From: a virus | Reading direction: 5' to 3' (one strand) | IMG/VR virus record: IMGVR_UViG_3300022187_000333 | Span: 1 to 20,012 of that record | DNA: 20,012 nucleotides | In this document: positions 14,926 through 20,012 of the stretch, piece by piece | How positions within the stretch are numbered: the first letter of the stretch is position 1 | How the letters are laid out: each line of letters begins with the position of its first letter | Made by a program: the position numbers and the translations under genes | Notes under the pieces: model-generated | What the model saw: only the letters and a program-made list of their open reading frames with translations | The model's database searches: none | Told to the model about the DNA's origin: nothing

Positions 14926-15252
14926 ATGAGCATAGGTTTAGGTACATACGTAGACTGGAACAGCGCTTCTAACCTAGGCGCACCGTTTACATTAACGTCC
15001 CCTGTAATTAGCGGCACAACAAGTGTCGGTAATAACTTATCATCAACTAATGGTACTTATTCTTCGGGAGCTACAATTACGCACACTTACCAGTGGCTAA
15101 GAAATTCTGCAGCAATATCGGGTGCAACCGCAAGTACTTATACATTAGCGTCGGACGACGTGGGCAAAACAATAGTCTGTATTGTCACTGCTACTAATTC
15201 TTATGGAGCAATAAACGTAACCTCAAATAGTTTGGGGCCTATTGCTGCATAA
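14926..15252 (+). CDS. Ig-like domain virion protein, 108 aa
   Basis: ATG at 14926, one base after the previous stop. Residues ~25-108 form a bacterial or phage Ig-like domain: I-S-G-T-T-S-V-G-N-N-L-S, then T-Y-Q-W-L-R-N (the core Trp), A-S-T-Y-T-L, D-D-V-G-K-T-I-V-C-I-V-T-A-T-N and G-P-I-A at the end. Ig-like domains decorate phage capsids and tails and bind carbohydrates weakly. A short N-terminal arm of about 24 residues may anchor it. Pairing with the spike-base gene suggests a surface-exposed decoration. A free Cys is present in the C-I-V strand. Confidence 0.75.
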   Translation: MSIGLGTYVDWNSASNLGAPFTLTSPVISGTTSVGNNLSSTNGTYSSGATITHTYQWLRNSAAISGATASTYTLASDDVGKTIVCIVTATNSYGAINVTSNSLGPIAA

Positions 15253-15323
15253 CCGACTTGTAACGAGCAAATAACACGTAATAATAACCATAACAATAAT
15301 TCAATTATATTAAACCAAAAAAA

Positions 15324-15587
15324 ATGAAAAAAGTGGAAGACGCAAAAGTAGAAAAGATCACAGCTGAAGAACTTGAGAAGCTTCAAGGCTTTGTGCAAGG
15401 AATGAACCAAGCTCAATTAAACATTGGTGGATTAGAAGCACAAAAAATGGAACTACTAAACCAAGTAGCCCAAATTAAAGAGATGCTAAATGAATTCCAA
15501 GCTGATTTAGAAAAATCTTACGGCAAAGTAAGCGTTAGCTTAGTTGACGGAACTATTTCTGAAGATGCAGATAATAAGGAAGATTAG
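15324..15587 (+). CDS. Coiled-coil small phage protein, 87 aa
   Basis: ATG at 15324 after a 71-nt A/T-rich gap with a run of A before the start. Residues ~10-65 are one long helix with heptad-like Leu/Ile (L-E-K-L-Q, Q-L-N-I-G-G-L-E, M-E-L-L-N-Q-V-A-Q-I-K-E-M-L). Then follow Y-G-K-V-S-V-S-L-V-D-G-T-I and an acidic tail. I recognise this layout from a conserved small protein of marine phages, located near terminase and head genes. A scaffold or adaptor role is plausible but unproven. Confidence 0.6.
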   Translation: MKKVEDAKVEKITAEELEKLQGFVQGMNQAQLNIGGLEAQKMELLNQVAQIKEMLNEFQADLEKSYGKVSVSLVDGTISEDADNKED

Positions 15588-15783
15588 TGTAGGAAAAGAC
15601 TATAAGAATGACGCCATGCACTATTCTGTTGGACAGGAAGTGTATGGTGGTCATACTATAGTTAATATTATAGAAGAGGAAGCAAAGTACTCTATCTATA
15701 TTCAGAAAGCTGATAATGTAATGCCGTGGAAAGACTTTAATAAGAACATGGCAGTATCTGTAGAATACGATCTTAATTGGTGA
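15565..15783 (+). CDS. Small conserved phage protein, 72 aa
   Basis: I place the start at ATG 15565, inside the end of the coiled-coil gene; a TTG at 15544 would add seven residues. The start M-Q-I-I-R-K-I-S-V-G fits the compact protein better. Further patterns are Y-S-V-G-Q-E-V-Y-G-G-H-T-I, A-D-N-V-M-P-W-K-D-F-N and a V-E-Y-D-L-N-W end. It is a small beta protein of unknown role, recurrent beside the coiled-coil and GroES-like genes in related phages (from memory). Its stop overlaps the next start (TGATG). Confidence 0.55.
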   Translation: MQIIRKISVGKDYKNDAMHYSVGQEVYGGHTIVNIIEEEAKYSIYIQKADNVMPWKDFNKNMAVSVEYDLNW

Positions 15784-16373
15784 TGCAAAGCATATTTAAC
15801 TTTATCGTTGCACCAAAGCACGGTAGGTCTACATCGAAGAAAGATATAGGCGGCAAAGAGTTACTATTAAACACAGAAGTACAAAACCACCATTATACTA
15901 GCAGGTTAGGTGTTGTAACAAATACACCTTTAGCTATTGATTCAGAAATAAAAATTGGTGACGAAGTAATCGTTCACCATAACGTATTTAGACGCTTTCG
16001 CGACATTAGAGGCAAAGAAAAGAACTCTAAGGCATATTACAAAGAAGACGCATTCTTTGTGCAACCGGATCAGATTTATGCTTACAAAAGAAACACGGAG
16101 TGGCAAGCGCTAGATGGTTACTGCTTCGTTAAACCTATAGCAGCAAAAGAGACGTTTGATATGCATAACGAGCAGCCTGCAATAGGTATTGTAAAATATG
16201 CTAGTGGAGAGCTTGAAGAAGGTGCACTTGTAGGGTTCAAACCCGGTATGGAATACGAATTTAATATAGAGGGCGAACGATTGTATCGTATACCCACCAA
16301 TCAAATTACAATCGAATATGAGTATCAAGGAGACGAAAAAGAGTATAATCCTAGCTGGTCACAGAGCTGTTGA
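15783..16373 (+). CDS. Putative tandem GroES-fold protein, 196 aa
   Basis: ATG at 15783 overlaps the previous stop; in-frame TTG and GTG just upstream are less likely. The first half follows the GroES order: F-N-F-I-V-A-P-K, a G-G-K-E-L-L-L-N-T loop resembling the mobile loop (G-G-I-V-L in E. coli), L-G-V-V-T-N, I-K-I-G-D-E-V-I-V-H-H-N-V-F like K-V-G-D-I-V-I-F-N, and A-F-F-V-Q-P-D-Q-I-Y-A-Y like the closing strands. The second half repeats this without a loop: L-D-G-Y-C-F-V-K-P, A-I-G-I-V-K-Y, V-G-F-K-P-G and Y-R-I-P-T-N-Q-I-T-I-E-Y. Pfam-like similarity cannot be tested here. A lid for a chaperonin, host or phage, is the leading idea; a head-assembly role is the alternative. Confidence 0.6.
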   Translation: MQSIFNFIVAPKHGRSTSKKDIGGKELLLNTEVQNHHYTSRLGVVTNTPLAIDSEIKIGDEVIVHHNVFRRFRDIRGKEKNSKAYYKEDAFFVQPDQIYAYKRNTEWQALDGYCFVKPIAAKETFDMHNEQPAIGIVKYASGELEEGALVGFKPGMEYEFNIEGERLYRIPTNQITIEYEYQGDEKEYNPSWSQSC

Positions 16374-16593
16374 TGAACTCATTAAAGTCGCGCAAGAGAA
16401 AATCATTACTAATACAGAAGATGATGTATCTGCAGACCGATTAAAAAACGCTGCTGCTACTAAGAAGCTGGCGATATTCGACGCATTTGAAATATTAAAT
16501 CGCATACAAGAAGAAGAACGCATACTACAAAACAAACCGGCGGAAGAAAAGAAAGAAGCTTTTAAAGGATTTGCTGAAAGACGTTCTAAGTAA
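16318..16593 (+). CDS. terS: Putative small terminase subunit, 91 aa
   Basis: ATG at 16318 lies 56 nt inside the GroES-like gene in another frame. The protein is helical and charged. The core D-D-V-S-A-D-R-L-K-N-A-A-A-T-K-K-L-A-I-F-D-A-F near residues 35-58 is a pattern I know from proteins directly upstream of the large terminase in marine phages. Small terminases recognise phage DNA and start packaging. No helix-turn-helix is obvious, and the length is short. The gene overlaps the large terminase by 1 nt (TAATG). Position is the main argument. Confidence 0.5.
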   Translation: MSIKETKKSIILAGHRAVDELIKVAQEKIITNTEDDVSADRLKNAAATKKLAIFDAFEILNRIQEEERILQNKPAEEKKEAFKGFAERRSK

Positions 16594-18803
16594 TGTACGA
16601 GCAAAGTTTAGTTAAAACCGTAGAGCCCATAAAACTTACAACGGTACATCGTTACAACAAAAGTAAGAAATGGAAATACGGTTACAATAAAGAACACGAC
16701 CTTATTGTATTAAGCAAAACAGGTCAGATAGGCGAGATTATTGAAATACAAAATCTTGTTATAGCTTTACCACCAGAGCCTAAGAATCTAAACAAAGGTT
16801 TAAACAAATGGGCTGTTCAGGAGTATCCTAAAGAGCTTAAAAACATTAAGAGCATATTCGATTGGCAAACATATCCAGATGAATTTAAGAACAAGTGGGA
16901 GAGTTATATTGATGAAGAATTCAACCGCCGTGATAACGGCTATTGGTTTTATAATAAAGGCAAGCGTACTTATATCACTGGCACTCACTACATGTACTTG
17001 CAGTGGAGTAAGATCGATGTTGGTAATCCAGACTACAGAGAAGCCAATAGACTCTTCTTTATATTCTGGGAAGCCTGTAAGGTTGATACAAGATGTTACG
17101 GAATGTGCTACCTTAAAAACAGACGGAGTGGATTCTCATTTATGGCATCAGGTGAAACTGTCAACCAAGCAACTATCTCAAGTGATGCCAGATTCGGTAT
17201 CTTATCAAAGTCCGGTAGTGATGCAAAGAAAATGTTTACCGATAAAGTTGTACCAATTTCCCTCAACTACCCGTTTTTCTTTAAGCCTATACAAGATGGT
17301 ATGGATCGACCGAAGACTGAACTGGCATATAGGGTTCCTGCTTCTAAGCTAACACGTAAGTCAATACAGTCGCAAGAAGAAAGAATACAACTGGAAGGTC
17401 TTGATACAACGATTGACTGGAAGAATACAGGGGACAACTCTTATGATGGTGAAAAGCTTAAGCTGCTTGTGCATGATGAAAGCGGTAAGTGGGAAAAGCC
17501 TGATAACATACTAAACAACTGGCGCGTAACTAAAACGTGTTTGCGTCTTGGTTCTCGTATCATTGGTAAGTGTTTAATGGGTAGCACATCGAACTCTTTA
17601 GACAAAGGTGGTAACAACTTTAAGAAGTTGTATTTAGATTCAGATGTAACCAAAAGAAACAATAATGGTCAAACAAAATCGGGATTGTACTCGCTCTTTA
17701 TACCAATGGAGTGGAACTATGAAGGATTTATTGATGAGTACGGGCAGCCGGTATTTAATACACCTGAAGAAGAAGCTATAGACCCACACGGTGATAGCAT
17801 CGAGGTCGGCGTTATAGATTACTGGGAAAATGAAGTTGACGGTCTTAAACAAGACCAAGATGCTTTGAACGAATACTACCGCCAGTTTCCACGTACCACA
17901 GACCACGCTTTCCGTGATGAAAGCAAGAATAGTATTTTTAACTTAGCAAAAATCTACGAACAGGTTGATTATAACGCAGACTTGCGTAATACTAATACTG
18001 TAACCCGTGGGAGTTTTCAGTGGGAAAACGGAGTTAAGGATACTAAAGTAGTGTTTATGCCAAACCCCTCAGGTCGCTTTAATGTGTCTTGGGTACCTGG
18101 TTTAAACTTACAAAACAAGTATACAGTTAAAAACGGTATCAAATACCCAGGCAACGAACACGTCGGCGCTTTTGGGTGTGATAGCTACGATATTTCAGGA
18201 ACGACTGACGGCAGGGGTTCCAAAGGTGCATTGCATGGATTAACTAAATTCACAATGGAGGATGCGCCACCTAGTACATTCTTTTTAGAATACATAGCTA
18301 GGCCTCAAACAGCAGAGATATTTTTCGAAGACGTGCTTATGGCTTGTGTCTTTTACGGAATGCCAATACTTGCCGAGAATAACAAACCAAGGTTATTATA
18401 CCACTTTAAAAGAAGAGGTTACCGGGGTTATTCGATGAACCGACCTGACAGATTATGGAACAAGCTTTCTATAACTGAGAAAGAAATAGGTGGAATACCT
18501 AACTCTAGTATGGACATGAAGCAAGCACACGCTGCTGCTATTGAAATGTACATCGAAAACCACGTAGGTGTAATAACCGAAGGTGAATACGGTACAATGT
18601 ATTTTAACGATACGCTAAACGATTGGTCTAAGTTCGATATGAACAACAGAACGAAGTACGATGCTTCCATCAGCTCAGGGCTGGCTATTATGGCTTGCCA
18701 CAAAGATCTGTACAAACCGATCGGTGAACAACAGAAAACAAAATTAAACCTAAAGATTGCAAGGTTCAGTCAAGACGGTTATACTTCAAAAATAATAAAA
18801 TAA
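16593..18803 (+). CDS. terL: Terminase large subunit, 736 aa
   Basis: Encodes the ATP-driven motor and nuclease that packages DNA into the prohead. The ATPase domain has a deviant Walker A K-N-R-R-S-G-F-S at residues 175-182, a Walker B L-L-V-H-D-E at 291-296 (D295, E296) and a coupling motif G-S-T-S at 330-333. The nuclease domain begins near residue 527 with F-G-C-D-S-Y-D (D530, D533), then S-G-T-T-D-G-R-G-S-K-G. About 170 residues precede Walker A, more than in typical terminases, so the protein is at the long end of the family. It starts by TAATG overlap with the putative small subunit and ends 4 nt before the portal gene. Motor motifs make this secure. Confidence 0.9.
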   Translation: MYEQSLVKTVEPIKLTTVHRYNKSKKWKYGYNKEHDLIVLSKTGQIGEIIEIQNLVIALPPEPKNLNKGLNKWAVQEYPKELKNIKSIFDWQTYPDEFKNKWESYIDEEFNRRDNGYWFYNKGKRTYITGTHYMYLQWSKIDVGNPDYREANRLFFIFWEACKVDTRCYGMCYLKNRRSGFSFMASGETVNQATISSDARFGILSKSGSDAKKMFTDKVVPISLNYPFFFKPIQDGMDRPKTELAYRVPASKLTRKSIQSQEERIQLEGLDTTIDWKNTGDNSYDGEKLKLLVHDESGKWEKPDNILNNWRVTKTCLRLGSRIIGKCLMGSTSNSLDKGGNNFKKLYLDSDVTKRNNNGQTKSGLYSLFIPMEWNYEGFIDEYGQPVFNTPEEEAIDPHGDSIEVGVIDYWENEVDGLKQDQDALNEYYRQFPRTTDHAFRDESKNSIFNLAKIYEQVDYNADLRNTNTVTRGSFQWENGVKDTKVVFMPNPSGRFNVSWVPGLNLQNKYTVKNGIKYPGNEHVGAFGCDSYDISGTTDGRGSKGALHGLTKFTMEDAPPSTFFLEYIARPQTAEIFFEDVLMACVFYGMPILAENNKPRLLYHFKRRGYRGYSMNRPDRLWNKLSITEKEIGGIPNSSMDMKQAHAAAIEMYIENHVGVITEGEYGTMYFNDTLNDWSKFDMNNRTKYDASISSGLAIMACHKDLYKPIGEQQKTKLNLKIARFSQDGYTSKIIK

Positions 18804-18807
18804 CAAT

Positions 18808-20012
18808 ATGGCTAACGCAGTTGTAAGTAACTTTTTCCCCAGCCAAGTAGCTAGCGACCAAGAGAAGATGTCGCCGGAGTACGGCTTACAAGTCGGGCGA
18901 GCCATTCAAAACGAATGGTTTGATGGCAACCAGGGAAGTGTAAGATTTAGAAGTAATCAAGACAGCTTCCATAGTTTGCGTTTATATGCACGTGGTGAGC
19001 AACCCATACAAAAATATAAAGATGAATTATCTATTAACGGTGATTTATCTTACCTCAATCTCGACTGGAAGCCAGTACCTATCTTATCTAAATTTGTAGA
19101 TATAGTTGTTAACGGTATTGCAGACCGGTCTTTTGATATTAAAGCATTCTCACAGGATCCATACGGTGTTGAAAAGCGCACAGCATATATGGATTCTATT
19201 ATTAGAGACATGCAAACCAAGGAGCTTAACGATTACGCGGCTGAAGCATTTGGTATTAACTTATACGAAAACGATCCAGCAGCATTACCTGAATCTAAAG
19301 AAGAGCTTGAGTTACATATGCAGCTCAGCTACAAGCAAGGTATTGAAATTGCTGAAGAGGTTGCTATAAACACATTATTAGATGGTAACAACTACGATCT
19401 TATTAAAAGACGTGTGTACCATGACTTAACGACTATTGGTATTGGCGCTGTTAAAAATACATTCTCTGAATCAGAAGGTGTAGTAGTTGATTATGTTGAC
19501 CCAGCAAACTTAGTATACTCATATACTGAATCACCGTACTTCGATGATATCTATTATGTTGGTGAAGTAAAAACTATTCCAATTAGTGAGCTTAAAAAGC
19601 AATATCCTGGATTAACACAAGACGATTTAGACAAGATTAAAAGTCAAGGTTCTCAGAACTTAACAGGTGGCTGGAATAGAAGTGAGATAAACGATAATCG
19701 TTACGATTCAAATACAGTTCAAGTATTGTACTTTAATTACAAGACGTACATGAACGAAGTCTATAAGATTAAAGAAACAGCTTCGGGTGCGGAGAAAGTA
19801 ATACTACGTGACGACCAGTTTAATCCACCAGCAGACGCTGAGGGATTTGCTAAGGCTTCACGTTCACTAGAAGTACTTTATGAAGGTGCAATTATCTTAG
19901 GCACTAGCACGCTGCTTGAATGGGGCATCGCTGAGAATATGGTACGTCCAAAAAGCGATTACAATAAAGTAAAAATGAATTACAGTATTGTAGCGCCTAG
20001 AATGTATAAAGG
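18808..20012 (+). CDS. Portal protein, N-terminal 401 residues (3' truncated by window)
   Basis: ATG at 18808 after TerL's stop and the leader caat. The frame is open to the end of the window. The N-terminal part has Y-G-L-Q-V-G-R-A-I, then L-Y-A-R-G-E-Q, Y-K-D-E-L-S-I-N-G-D-L-S-Y-L-N-L-D-W and P-I-L-S-K-F-V-D-I-V-V-N-G-I, which I recognise from large portal proteins of marine phages. Further on are T-L-L-D-G-N, then I-G-I-G-A-V-K-N and Y-V-D-P-A-N-L-V-Y-S. Portals form the dodecameric DNA channel at one capsid vertex and dock the terminase. The position right after terL is the usual one. An out-of-frame reading frame at 19106-19369 inside it is a shadow. Confidence 0.85.
   Translation, partial: MANAVVSNFFPSQVASDQEKMSPEYGLQVGRAIQNEWFDGNQGSVRFRSNQDSFHSLRLYARGEQPIQKYKDELSINGDLSYLNLDWKPVPILSKFVDIVVNGIADRSFDIKAFSQDPYGVEKRTAYMDSIIRDMQTKELNDYAAEAFGINLYENDPAALPESKEELELHMQLSYKQGIEIAEEVAINTLLDGNNYDLIKRRVYHDLTTIGIGAVKNTFSESEGVVVDYVDPANLVYSYTESPYFDDIYYVGEVKTIPISELKKQYPGLTQDDLDKIKSQGSQNLTGGWNRSEINDNRYDSNTVQVLYFNYKTYMNEVYKIKETASGAEKVILRDDQFNPPADAEGFAKASRSLEVLYEGAIILGTSTLLEWGIAENMVRPKSDYNKVKMNYSIVAPRMYK

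Noticed and set aside
16879-17352. 157-residue + strand reading frame inside the terminase gene
   Set aside because: It overlaps the Walker A region of TerL in another frame, has no leader, and its composition reads like a frame shadow.

Overview
The window is a continuous stretch of a tailed double-stranded DNA phage genome (Caudoviricetes). Every supportable gene lies on the + strand, gaps are short, and many junctions overlap by 1-14 nt (ATGA, TAATG, TGATG). It carries tail fibres, a holin, chaperonins, small virion-type proteins, terminase and portal. There is no integrase, repressor, tRNA, CRISPR or bacterial housekeeping gene. Intergenic leaders before starts are A/T-rich (AAACAAAA-type) and lack a GGAGG ribosome site, the usual style of Bacteroidota and their phages. 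Together with protein patterns known from marine viral metagenomes, this suggests a marine Bacteroidota (flavobacterial) phage. Host assignment is inference.

Layout. Positions 1-10129 hold a tail-fibre block: the C-terminus of one fibre or baseplate protein, a 499-residue fibre protein, then two very large repeat fibres of 1566 and 1119 residues. The two large fibres are in the same frame and separated only by one TAA followed directly by ATG. Both are built from GNVGIGTTSP-type repeats, plus NATFAG repeats in the first. Positions 10152-11504 hold a small conserved phage protein, a GTA-type holin and two unrecognised small proteins. Positions 11531-13340 encode a GroEL-type chaperonin overlapped by a GroES-type co-chaperonin, in the reverse of the usual bacterial order. 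Positions 13337-16373 hold a run of small genes: a winged-helix-like protein, a Cys-rich microprotein, an HExxH zincin-like protein, a basic Cys protein, a spike-base-like protein, an Ig-like protein, a coiled coil, a small conserved protein and a 196-residue protein that looks like two GroES folds in tandem. Positions 16318-20012 hold the packaging start: putative small terminase, large terminase and a portal protein that runs off the right edge.

How it may work together. The order is fibres, lysis, chaperonin, decoration proteins, packaging and portal, so this is a late (virion) region. The most interesting element is the chaperonin set. The GroEL keeps its ATP-site residues. By eye alignment to E. 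coli GroEL, every inter-ring contact I could check is altered (A109 to E, the loop with E434 deleted, R452 to N, E461 to K). Both partners of the R197-E386 inter-subunit salt bridge are also lost, and several hydrophobic substrate-binding residues are changed. This predicts a single-ring or weakly paired viral chaperonin. It may be served by its own GroES and possibly by a second, tandem-domain lid-like protein encoded next to the terminase, and may fold the capsid or the very large repeat fibres. The residue comparisons rest on the sequence; the functional conclusions are inference.
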